IMG/VR virus record: IMGVR_UViG_3300020057_001228
Coordinates: 64,001-128,000 of that record
Length of the DNA: 64,000 nucleotides
DNA from: a virus
Direction: 5' to 3' (one strand)
In this document: positions 52,427 through 59,183 of the stretch, in pieces
How positions within the stretch are numbered: position 1 is the first letter of the stretch
Layout of the letters: each line of letters starts with the position of its first letter
Position numbers and translations under genes: made by a program
Notes under the pieces: model-generated
Told to the model about the DNA's origin: nothing
Databases searched by the model: none
What the model saw: the letters and a program-made list of their open reading frames with translations, nothing else

Positions 52427-53636
52427 TGGACACACTCCTATCATTACCAGATACAACACTAAGCAGGTAATCGATTGACACTCTAGGCCAGCCAACCTTC
52501 TTACTGAAGTATTGTACCCAGCGTTCTGGGTCTGGTGTGGAGCTAAGAACTTCTGCTATCTGATAATGAGTATTGATTGAGGTGCTTAAGGAATCGATGA
52601 CGAGCTGAATGGCTGGTTTAGCGTTAGCTTTCACCATATCCATGAACTGCTCGCTAGATGGTTTGTGTTTCAGATACCATTCATTGGTATCCATCTTCTC
52701 TTCACCAGGCTCTTTGGGTAAGGTTACATTGTAGACTTCTGTGTTAGGTAGCTTCGACTGCATTCTAGCCAGCTCTTGGACTACCTTATCCTGCGATGCA
52801 GAATCATTGTCCATCATTATATATAGACGCTTGATCCTTTTTAGCTTGTAAGCATGGATATGGAATCCCTGATTACCGATGGTAGCGAAGGAAGTAAACC
52901 CAAGCTGCCTAACGATAAGGCTATCTGGAATGCCCTCGTTGATGAATGCTGTGTCGATGTCTCTGGTGAGTTGATCTTCACCATATAGATACTGAGAGAT
53001 CGGGAAGCTGCCCATGGTGGTGTCCTTAGGTAGCTGTATGTACTTTACATCACTACGAAAGTCTAACCCCAATGTCCTACCCTGAAGATGGATGATGTTA
53101 CAACTCTGGTCATGGATTGCAAACATGATCCGATTAGCGAAGTATGGATCTCCATTACTACATAGAAGACCGACGCTCTTTAGATCGTCAATACTTATAT
53201 CAGGCGGAGTACCCATAGAGAAACCAATGTTCGCTTTGAACCAGGTCTCCTCGTTAATACCTCTATCCAGTAAGAACTTAGTAGCCTTACTGGAATAGCG
53301 GAGATTCCCTCGGTAGTCTGCCATAGCTTTAGAGAGTATCTCTATTCTCTTACTAGGTGGCTTCGTAGGGATGTTACCAAGGTTGGCCAGATGTTTGACT
53401 ATGTCAGCAAAGGAGAACTCCGGTCTCTCCATCTTCATCCACTCAAAGATGTCCCCACCTTTACCACAACGCCCGAAACACCTCCAGGTGTCATTGTTAT
53501 GATTAAGAGATAGGTCTTTGTCTTTGCTGCTATGGAAGGGGCACTCAGTACGGGTACGTGTGGTATTCGCCAAACGTGAGATCGGTACTGCGCCCCTGAT
53601 CCTATCAAGGAATGACTGGTCCAGGTTGGACTTCAT
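52401..53636 (-). CDS. DnaG-type primase
   Basis: The start is placed at ATG 53636 (AGGA, 7 bases), giving 411 aa; the upstream starts at 53660 and 53711 lack a ribosome site. The CHC2 zinc finger is ECPFHSSKDKDL...WRCFGRCGKGGDIFEWM (C-x2-H ... C-x3-C). A TOPRIM core follows (AFINEGIPDSLIVRQLG with the Glu, then RLYIMMDNDSASQDKVV with DxD). It synthesises RNA primers. The C-terminal ~100 residues are helical and may bind helicase; no fused helicase domain is seen. It overlaps the UvsW-like gene by 32 bases. Confidence 0.85.
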   Translation of the reverse strand: MKSNLDQSFLDRIRGAVPISRLANTTRTRTECPFHSSKDKDLSLNHNNDTWRCFGRCGKGGDIFEWMKMERPEFSFADIVKHLANLGNIPTKPPSKRIEILSKAMADYRGNLRYSSKATKFLLDRGINEETWFKANIGFSMGTPPDISIDDLKSVGLLCSNGDPYFANRIMFAIHDQSCNIIHLQGRTLGLDFRSDVKYIQLPKDTTMGSFPISQYLYGEDQLTRDIDTAFINEGIPDSLIVRQLGFTSFATIGNQGFHIHAYKLKRIKRLYIMMDNDSASQDKVVQELARMQSKLPNTEVYNVTLPKEPGEEKMDTNEWYLKHKPSSEQFMDMVKANAKPAIQLVIDSLSTSINTHYQIAEVLSSTPDPERWVQYFSKKVGWPRVSIDYLLSVVSGNDRSVSSGISWTGR

Positions 53637-55101
53637 ACACGTATCCTGGGTACTTTTCATTGTAGTGATATCGCCGTGCGTATACTTGATCCTGTAGGTA
53701 ACAAGATTCAAGATCGCAGATATCTATAATCAAAGCTTCATCCTTACCCTCGTAGGTTCTAAGGACTCTACCAGCTCTCTGTACAGTCTGGATACCAGAC
53801 CTACCAGCACCAGCTACTACAACGGTTCTCAAACGCTTGATGTTGATACCCGTCACCCAGATTACAGAGGCGACTACAATGTCGATCTCCCCAGTGGCTA
53901 CCTTGTCTTTGACCTCTTTACGCTTATCAGTCTTAGTATCACCATTGATAAGCACGCATGAATCAGAGACTGCCTTAAGAGCCAAGTAGAGTGACTTCCC
54001 ATGGTCTATCCGATCAAACAAAACTAGCACTGGGCCAGCCTCATTCTCTAGACACTTTTTTACCTGGAAGGCAATGTACTCGGTTCTTTCCGTGTTAGTC
54101 GTAACAGCCTGGTTGTACACTTCAGAGAAGGCAGGCTTAGCCCCTTTTACTCTATAGCTCTTGTGGTCGAACATGTGGAGTTCTACTCTAGGTTTGCACA
54201 AGAACCCATCGTCTATTAGACGTGATGGACTTATGCTAAGCCTACTAGGCCCAAGGATGCCCTCCATGACCATCTCTGCCCCATCCTCTCGTCTGAGAGT
54301 AGCAGTGAAGCCGTAACGCCTTACAGCATTAGGTACCATGTAGCTAACGATCTGATATGACTCAGCAGCAGCTCCATGGCATTCATCTACGATCCACATC
54401 TTTGTACCGTGTAGCCAAGCTAGTCTTTCGACTAGACCCTTATCTGCAACATCATATACGAGACGCTTTGATCGCTTCTCGATACCTATGTCGTGCACTA
54501 GGCTTTGTATCGTACACACTGTGATGCGGTTCGAGGTATCTTTTTCACCATCACCATAGATACCAACCTTCTCTCCAGTAAACCTAGAGAGTTCATCTCT
54601 AGTTTGGAAGAGTAGATCTAACGATGGAACAGTGATCAGAACCTTGAGGTCTTTGTTCCTCATACATACTTCAGATATGCAGACTGTCTTGCCACCACCG
54701 GTTGGTACTTCTACCATGCCATTGGAGTGAGCTAACAGAGACTTCACGACTTCCTTCTGATAATCATAGAGAGATTCAATCTGAATATCCTCTACCATCT
54801 CAGGTATGTTGAGTTCACACTGAAGAGTTGCATCAGGGTATAGGTTAGTAACAGCTGTCATGAGCCCTGCTGGGAACTCCTTAGAGCGCCTATCGTAGAG
54901 CCTGACCTTAGGATCCCACCCAGGGATGTATCGCTTGTTGTAGACCATCCTACCGAGTCCTGGAGAGTAGATAAACTTCTGACCAAACGCAGCGTACTTA
55001 GCTCCGTCAGGTTCATAAGACATCATCTCGGCTAACGCTAAATCCGTGGCCTGGTCTGTACCATAGATCTTGGCTCTATGCCCGTTGAATATGATATGCA
55101 C
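53605..55101 (-). CDS. UvsW-like SF2 DNA helicase
   Basis: This 498-aa protein has an N-terminal region (FGQKFIYSPGLGRMVYNKRY, DPKVRLYDRRSKEFPAGLMT) that resembles the UvsW DNA-binding domain ('w.G.irl.dr....f..GL'). Helicase motifs: VEVPTGGGKTVCISEVC (I), MWIVDECHGAAAESYQ (II, DECH), RYGFTATLRREDGAEMV (III) and GRSGIQTVQRAGRVLRTYEG (VI). T4 UvsW is a 3'-5' helicase for recombination intermediates and for R-loop removal, helping the switch from origin- to recombination-dependent replication. The family is assigned by domain order and motifs. A hairpin lies between it and the ssDNA-binding-like gene. Confidence 0.8.
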   Translation of the reverse strand: MHIIFNGHRAKIYGTDQATDLALAEMMSYEPDGAKYAAFGQKFIYSPGLGRMVYNKRYIPGWDPKVRLYDRRSKEFPAGLMTAVTNLYPDATLQCELNIPEMVEDIQIESLYDYQKEVVKSLLAHSNGMVEVPTGGGKTVCISEVCMRNKDLKVLITVPSLDLLFQTRDELSRFTGEKVGIYGDGEKDTSNRITVCTIQSLVHDIGIEKRSKRLVYDVADKGLVERLAWLHGTKMWIVDECHGAAAESYQIVSYMVPNAVRRYGFTATLRREDGAEMVMEGILGPSRLSISPSRLIDDGFLCKPRVELHMFDHKSYRVKGAKPAFSEVYNQAVTTNTERTEYIAFQVKKCLENEAGPVLVLFDRIDHGKSLYLALKAVSDSCVLINGDTKTDKRKEVKDKVATGEIDIVVASVIWVTGINIKRLRTVVVAGAGRSGIQTVQRAGRVLRTYEGKDEALIIDICDLESCYLQDQVYARRYHYNEKYPGYVYEVQPGPVIP

Positions 55102-55125
55102 TATCGAAACCTCTATAGGTTAACA

Positions 55126-55158
55126 GATAGGAAGAGCGGACGTACCACTCCTCTTATC
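55126..55158 (-). terminator. Possible hairpin terminator or attenuator between replication genes
   Basis: On the - strand GATAAGAGGAGTGG pairs with CCGCTCTTCCTATC (55145-55158 and 55126-55139), a 14-bp stem with two G-U pairs and one A-C mismatch and a 5-base loop. It lies between the candidate ssDNA-binding gene and the UvsW-like gene. There is no U-run, so full termination is uncertain; attenuation could make the upstream gene more highly expressed. Confidence 0.4.
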
Positions 55159-55168
55159 TATCAACTAA

Positions 55169-56107
55169 CTAGAATGGACCTTTCTTGCCTTTGGGAGCAG
55201 GAGCTTCCTCAGTGGCCTCTGCTGGTGCAGCTGCCTCTGGATTACCCTGGTTCTTACCGGACTCCAGGGCACCGTAGCTGCTTGAAATCACAGCCTGTTG
55301 CTCTGGTGTAGTTGGGGCCACCTCTGCGAACTTGAGGACATAGTACGGGGTACCAGCCTTAGTCTCAAGCTGCTCGATCTCGATGTCAGTCACCACCTGG
55401 AACGGGGCACTGATCCGGTACTTGTTCTTGATACGATCAACGTACTCATGGTACCGCTGTGCAGTAGCCTTAGTAACATTGATATATCCGATGAAAGGCT
55501 CAGCAATCTTCGTGCCGTTCTTCTGGGTAACGAGTACCTCAACACGACCAGTCTGGTTGCACTTCTTGAACCATTCGTCTTCATTCTCGTTCATGCATGA
55601 AACGCAAGAGAACGGGGTAGAGGCAAAGCTCTCAGTCCCGTCAGGGTTAACCGCAGTACCATTTCTGACAGCTTGCAGGTTGTAGCCCTTGATGAAGTTC
55701 CACTTGTTGTTACTAGGCATCATAGGATCACCTTCCTTGGTGACTGGTGCCTTGGTTACAGGGTCTACCCCAAAGGAGTAAGCCACTGAGCTGCAAGCAG
55801 GCCTCTTAGAACCCGCTGGCCAGTTGAGCATCCTGAAGTTGGAGCTCATGATAAGTACTCTCAGTACTTTAGCTGTATCCAGTCCAGTCTGGTCTGCAGC
55901 CTTCACGTAAACCTCATCAGGCTTACAGTACTGGAATTTGCCGTTGCCCTTGGTCATATTGATATTGACCTTACCTAGATTCTCATCGGACCTCCGAGGA
56001 GCCTTAGGCTTAGTCGTTTCTTCGATTTGAGCAGCGAATTCACCGATATCAAACCGTATGACATCTGCTACTGTGTTATCGATGGTGACCAAAGATGTGT
56101 CGGACAT
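55169..56107 (-). CDS. Candidate single-stranded DNA-binding protein
   Basis: The start is placed at ATG 56107 (AAGAAGG, 8 bases), giving 312 aa. The core has paired beta segments (YCKPDEVYVKAADQTGLDTA, VLRVLIMSSNFRMLNW, GRVEVLVTQKNGTKIAEPFI) suggesting OB-type folding. It has a cysteine set (FSCVSCMNENEDEWFKKCNQ) that could bind zinc as in T4 gp32. The C-terminus is Glu/Ala/Pro-rich and ends KGKKGPF, with a terminal Phe as in bacterial SSB tips (DDIPF). Placement among replication genes and a possible downstream attenuator (high expression) fit. No single invariant motif; moderate confidence. Confidence 0.45.
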   Translation of the reverse strand: MSDTSLVTIDNTVADVIRFDIGEFAAQIEETTKPKAPRRSDENLGKVNINMTKGNGKFQYCKPDEVYVKAADQTGLDTAKVLRVLIMSSNFRMLNWPAGSKRPACSSVAYSFGVDPVTKAPVTKEGDPMMPSNNKWNFIKGYNLQAVRNGTAVNPDGTESFASTPFSCVSCMNENEDEWFKKCNQTGRVEVLVTQKNGTKIAEPFIGYINVTKATAQRYHEYVDRIKNKYRISAPFQVVTDIEIEQLETKAGTPYYVLKFAEVAPTTPEQQAVISSSYGALESGKNQGNPEAAAPAEATEEAPAPKGKKGPF

Positions 56108-56112
56108 GTGTG

Positions 56113-56574
56113 CTACCTTCTTTCGATGTAGATTGCTGTGTTGATAGATTGGGTGACGGAGCATTTCACTGCTTCGTATCTAGCTGGCTCGTCAACTTCC
56201 TTGATAGATGAGTTCATCATCCTTAGGTTGTCGACAGATAGATGGTAATCAGCAAATACCTTCCTGCTCTTCAGAGAGGTCTTCGATTTACCAGTCGAGG
56301 ATAGTAGCATACCACCAACGTCGTTGGTAACAAAGTACCTGTATAAACCTTTTGCAGGCGTTATAACACCAGGTGCTTCGTATCTATGCCAAACCAGTTC
56401 ACCATCGTGCATTGGGTACGCGTCGATTCTGAATAGTACTTTTAGAATGACGTCGTCACATCTCCAAAGCCCAATGAGGGGATACCTGAGAGTTGGTAAA
56501 GGTCCAACATCAGGTCTGTAGAAACCACTGAAGTGGATCTCTTCTTCCCCAATTGTGATGTTTGATAACTGCAT
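56113..56574 (-). CDS. Protein of unknown function, overlapping the delta-like gene
   Basis: The start is placed at ATG 56574; a GTG at 56607 is possible. Neither has a strong ribosome site. It gives 153 aa, including EEEIHFSGFYRPDVGPLPTL, ILKVLFRIDAYPMHDGELVW, KGLYRYFVTNDVGGMLLSST and KCSVTQSINTAIYIERR. It is beta-rich and looks like a real folded protein (few low-complexity stretches). The 5' part overlaps the 3' end of the next upstream gene by about 133 bases in a different frame. Function unknown; it lies between the candidate SSB and the clamp loader genes. Confidence 0.55.
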   Translation of the reverse strand: MQLSNITIGEEEIHFSGFYRPDVGPLPTLRYPLIGLWRCDDVILKVLFRIDAYPMHDGELVWHRYEAPGVITPAKGLYRYFVTNDVGGMLLSSTGKSKTSLKSRKVFADYHLSVDNLRMMNSSIKEVDEPARYEAVKCSVTQSINTAIYIERR

Positions 56575-57314
56575 AGCTTTAACACGCTCGCTATGAATAG
56601 GATGCACCCTACCTTATATTCATACCTCAAGTTGTCAGCTCCGTAGCGACAAGTCTTCAGTATCAATAACCAGGGCGAATTCCTATACCTTATTACTTTT
56701 TCGATATACACCATCAGCCTGATTGCATCGTTATCCGATGGTATCTTAGCTGCTAAAGATATGCTCTCAGGTTTGCCTAGAGCGTCTATAATCCTCGCTG
56801 CTAGCCTTAGCTCCTCACCACCCAACACTACAGCTACATCAACCGATGAGAGGCCGCGTGGTTGTGGGTATGTAAGTAGCAGTTGCGACATGAGATTATT
56901 TACCGCCCGCCTGGAGAGCCGCCCAGAAGACTTAGGATCCAGGGCTATAGAGATTGCTTCAACAGCAGTGTCTGTGAACTTCAAATGTTTGATCCCTCTA
57001 GTTAACGCCCTCTCTACAGAGTTCGTCGTTAAAGGGGCTATACGTTTGATCTGCAGTTCGTGCTTATTAGCCCAAGCAGTCCACGCCCTGGGTATATCTG
57101 TATCCCAGCCTAGATGCCTGTTCTTCTTAGGTGTAGCAGTTATGAAGAGCATCTTCTCAGACGGGTTGAGGAACAGAAGAGGACCACCATTGATCCTGGT
57201 CTGTGCCCACTGTAATCTGAACTGACCATTAGTTAGGTCAGCACAGTTGATGACTTCAATTCCCGGAACAGCGTCTATTACGTCTTCCCTGCTACCTACG
57301 TAGAGATCAGTCAT
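56442..57314 (-). CDS. Possible clamp-loader delta-like subunit
   Basis: This 290-aa protein starts at ATG 57314 overlapping the clamp-loader stop (ATGACTGA). It is alpha/beta with the layout of DNA polymerase III delta/HolA-like proteins: N-terminal domain (EVINCADLTNGQFRLQWAQT, PLLFLNPSEKMLFITATPKK), middle (TDAVEAISIALDPKSSGRLS), and a helical C-terminal bundle (VDVAVVLGGEELRLAARIID, AIRLMVYIEKVIRYRNSPWL). There is no Walker motif, as expected for delta. The resemblance and coupling to the ATPase subunit are the basis. The last ~43 codons overlap the next gene. Confidence 0.4.
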   Translation of the reverse strand: MTDLYVGSREDVIDAVPGIEVINCADLTNGQFRLQWAQTRINGGPLLFLNPSEKMLFITATPKKNRHLGWDTDIPRAWTAWANKHELQIKRIAPLTTNSVERALTRGIKHLKFTDTAVEAISIALDPKSSGRLSRRAVNNLMSQLLLTYPQPRGLSSVDVAVVLGGEELRLAARIIDALGKPESISLAAKIPSDNDAIRLMVYIEKVIRYRNSPWLLILKTCRYGADNLRYEYKVGCILFIASVLKLCSYQTSQLGKKRSTSVVSTDLMLDLYQLSGIPSLGFGDVTTSF

Positions 57315-58356
57315 ACAAGAACTTCTTTACACCTTTCAGGTTGGTCAAGTCTACTTCCTTAACAGAGAGACTATAGGGCTGTCCAGCAATCGTTAAGAGT
57401 GCAGCTAGCCATATGTCGGTGTTACCTTGTAGACGAGCTCCTGAGAGTATGACCAGAGGCTTCTGCCAATAGAGCTTCGTTGTATCCCTAGAAGCCATGA
57501 ACACCAGATCATCAATAAGCTGAGAACCCGCACGTGCAGGCTGAGCCCCAGAGGTTATCCAAGACTTCCATCGCTTGGCAACTGCAGCTATATCTGTACG
57601 TGCCAGATCAGTCCACATCTTATTCCTATCAGCAGTGGAGATTCCTCCAATAGCTTTATAGATAAGATCCTCAGTGATCGGTTGTCCAGATAGGGTCAAA
57701 GACTCAACGATAGACCAGGCTTCCCTAAATGAACCGTTAGCCTCTTTAGCTACCATGATGAATGGAGTTGGGTCTGCTACCTTGAGAGCCTCTGCTATAC
57801 GTACACCTACAAGCTCTGGATCCACTCCATTGAATCTTACTCTTCTACATCTACCTTGGATTTCAGGGAGTACCTTATCCGGTTCAGTAGTACAGAAGAT
57901 AGCAACTGTTGTCTTCGGCATATTCTCCAAGAGAGTTAAGAACGGACTTATCGAGTCCTTCTTAAACTGGTGAACCTCATCGATGATGAGTATCTTATAC
58001 TTGGAGTTGATTGGGGCAGACCTCACGAACGGTCTAATAGTCTCTCTAACGAAATCGATAGATCGATCATTAGTACCATCTACGTAGAGCAGGTTAGGGT
58101 TATCCCCTTTGTCTACCGTGAGGCATGCCTTACATTCGTTACACGGATCTTCTTCGTTTGGGCTTTGGCAGATCAGCCTCTTCGCTATCAGGAGTGCTCC
58201 CGACGTCTTGCCGCTGCCGCTCGTCCCCTCTAAAAGGAATGCAGGTGGGAGTTGGTTCAACCTTATTGACCCTGTCAAGATCGCTTTCGCGACTGGCTGG
58301 CCTAAAAGTTGGTTCCATGTCCTCGGCCTGTTCTGTAGTGCTAAGGTTGATATCAT
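57307..58356 (-). CDS. DnaX-type clamp loader ATPase
   Basis: In this 349-aa protein, the ATG at 58356 follows AGG with 6 bases. RPRTWNQLLGQPVAKAIL is the DnaX/RFC box. FLLEGTSGSGKTSGALLIAK is Walker A (GTSGSGKT). CQSPNEEDPCNECKACLTVD is the bacterial DnaX zinc module. KILIIDEVHQFKKDSISPFL is Walker B (DEVH), VAIFCTTEPDKVLPEIQGRC is sensor 1, and G-R-C replaces the usual SRC (arginine retained). It would open the sliding clamp for a phage-encoded replisome. The C-terminal domain is the collar region. Its first ~218 bases are also read in another frame by the next gene. Confidence 0.85.
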   Translation of the reverse strand: MISTLALQNRPRTWNQLLGQPVAKAILTGSIRLNQLPPAFLLEGTSGSGKTSGALLIAKRLICQSPNEEDPCNECKACLTVDKGDNPNLLYVDGTNDRSIDFVRETIRPFVRSAPINSKYKILIIDEVHQFKKDSISPFLTLLENMPKTTVAIFCTTEPDKVLPEIQGRCRRVRFNGVDPELVGVRIAEALKVADPTPFIMVAKEANGSFREAWSIVESLTLSGQPITEDLIYKAIGGISTADRNKMWTDLARTDIAAVAKRWKSWITSGAQPARAGSQLIDDLVFMASRDTTKLYWQKPLVILSGARLQGNTDIWLAALLTIAGQPYSLSVKEVDLTNLKGVKKFLYD

Positions 58357-58606
58357 CTACTACCTGTCTAGTTTCTACGATGCTTGCTACTTCTACGGCT
58401 GAGCGTGAGTAGCCACGGTATGATGGACGACCATAAGGGTCAACAAAGCATGCTCTACAGCCAAGCGCAACGATAGCGTCTTTGGTCACGATAACCGTTT
58501 GGTTCATCGTAGAGAACAGGTTTGTGGGCTTGTGTGGCTTACCAGGGCGACCACTACATACCAGATTGACTTCCTGGTTCTTCGTTAGGTCTAATACTGT
58601 AGCCAT
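58139..58606 (-). CDS. Protein of unknown function with overprinted C-terminal tail
   Basis: In this 155-aa protein, the first ~84 residues (MATVLDLTKNQEVNLVCSGR, STMNQTVIVTKDAIVALGCR, ACFVDPYGRPSYRGYSRSAV) look like a small folded domain with a GCRACFVDPYGR segment. The last ~70 residues (RESDLDRVNKVEPTPTCIPF, EEADLPKPKRRRSV) are charged and disordered and are encoded by the same DNA as the N-terminal 72 codons of the clamp loader in another frame. The basic end PKPKRRRSV could bind nucleic acid. The real stop could be earlier only if the frame were broken; none is seen. Confidence 0.55.
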   Translation of the reverse strand: MATVLDLTKNQEVNLVCSGRPGKPHKPTNLFSTMNQTVIVTKDAIVALGCRACFVDPYGRPSYRGYSRSAVEVASIVETRQVVDDINLSTTEQAEDMEPTFRPASRESDLDRVNKVEPTPTCIPFRGDERQRQDVGSTPDSEEADLPKPKRRRSV

Positions 58607-58901
58607 CAGGTAGTGGTCCTCCTCTTGCGAGCTTGTCTAGTCTAGCTCTCGCGTTATCTTTTGCTAAGCACAGAAGCTCACCGACTGACGAGATTGGCAT
58701 ATGGATATGCCCGAAGGTGGGAGCCCCGTTAACAGGGTCTATTAGTTCAGCGTGGAAGAGCGTCTCGCCAACCTCGGTGATTCGAATGATGTACGACTGG
58801 TTGAGGCGTAGTATCTCTTTCGACACTTTGTATAGATCGAGAAGATACTTTAGCTCTTTGTGACTAGCTTCCACTATAAGCATATCGGCCCCCATACCCA
58901 T
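58554..58901 (-). CDS. Protein of unknown function
   Basis: This 115-aa protein has three possible in-frame ATG starts close together (58901, 58895, 58883); AGG-8-ATG favours 58895 and GGGGG-5-ATG favours 58883. The core (LIVEASHKELKYLLDLYKVS, SYIIRITEVGETLFHAELID, PVNGAPTFGHIHMPISSVGE) is an alpha/beta domain ending in a polar tail. It immediately follows the SpoVS-like gene (one-base overlap) and overlaps the next gene by 53 bases. No family recognised. Confidence 0.55.
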   Translation of the reverse strand: MGMGADMLIVEASHKELKYLLDLYKVSKEILRLNQSYIIRITEVGETLFHAELIDPVNGAPTFGHIHMPISSVGELLCLAKDNARARLDKLARGGPLPDGYSIRPNEEPGSQSGM

Positions 58902-59179
58902 TACCTAGGCTCTACAATGTACTGCAGAGCCGTCTTAGTCTCACCAGAGATAAGCACCTCTACAAATCCAGGTATCATAATAACATCCACATGAGTGCTG
59001 GCTAGCTGCCCTCTAGAAATAGCGATTGCTTTATTAGCCTGGTTCACAGCATCGGATCCAATAGCTCGAACGTATGACCGTCCAAACTCCTTGATCTGAT
59101 TAGTGATCGCACCGGCTACACTATTTGGGTTGCTTTTCGCACCGACCGTTAAGATCGTTTCAGCACTCGTTGCGGGCAT
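58901..59179 (-). CDS. SpoVS-like (stage V sporulation protein S) homologue
   Basis: This 92-aa protein matches SpoVS over its whole length: VGAKSNPNSVAGAITNQIKE, VRAIGSDAVNQANKAIAISR and STHVDVIMIPGFVEVLISGE, then TALQYIVEPR. Bacterial SpoVS has the same order (AK.sPNSVAGAla ... AiGagAlNQAvKAvAIaRG ... vdl.ciPaF......GeerTAiklivEPR). SpoVS is a small Alba-like regulator affecting sporulation and division in Bacillus. In a phage it may influence the host's sporulation or cell-cycle decision, or act as a nucleic-acid-binding factor. It starts at ATG 59179, 4 bases after the SNF2-like gene. Confidence 0.85.
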   Translation of the reverse strand: MPATSAETILTVGAKSNPNSVAGAITNQIKEFGRSYVRAIGSDAVNQANKAIAISRGQLASTHVDVIMIPGFVEVLISGETKTALQYIVEPR

Positions 59180-59183
59180 GTTG

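Noticed and set aside
56560-56610. Programmed frameshift joining the delta-like gene to the next gene
   Set aside because: No X-XXY-YYZ slippery heptamer or following stem-loop was visible at the overlap, so simple overlap is preferred.
56761-57225. 154-codon + strand frame
   Set aside because: Antisense to the delta-like gene, which is coupled to the clamp loader by ATGA overlap and has more protein-like composition.
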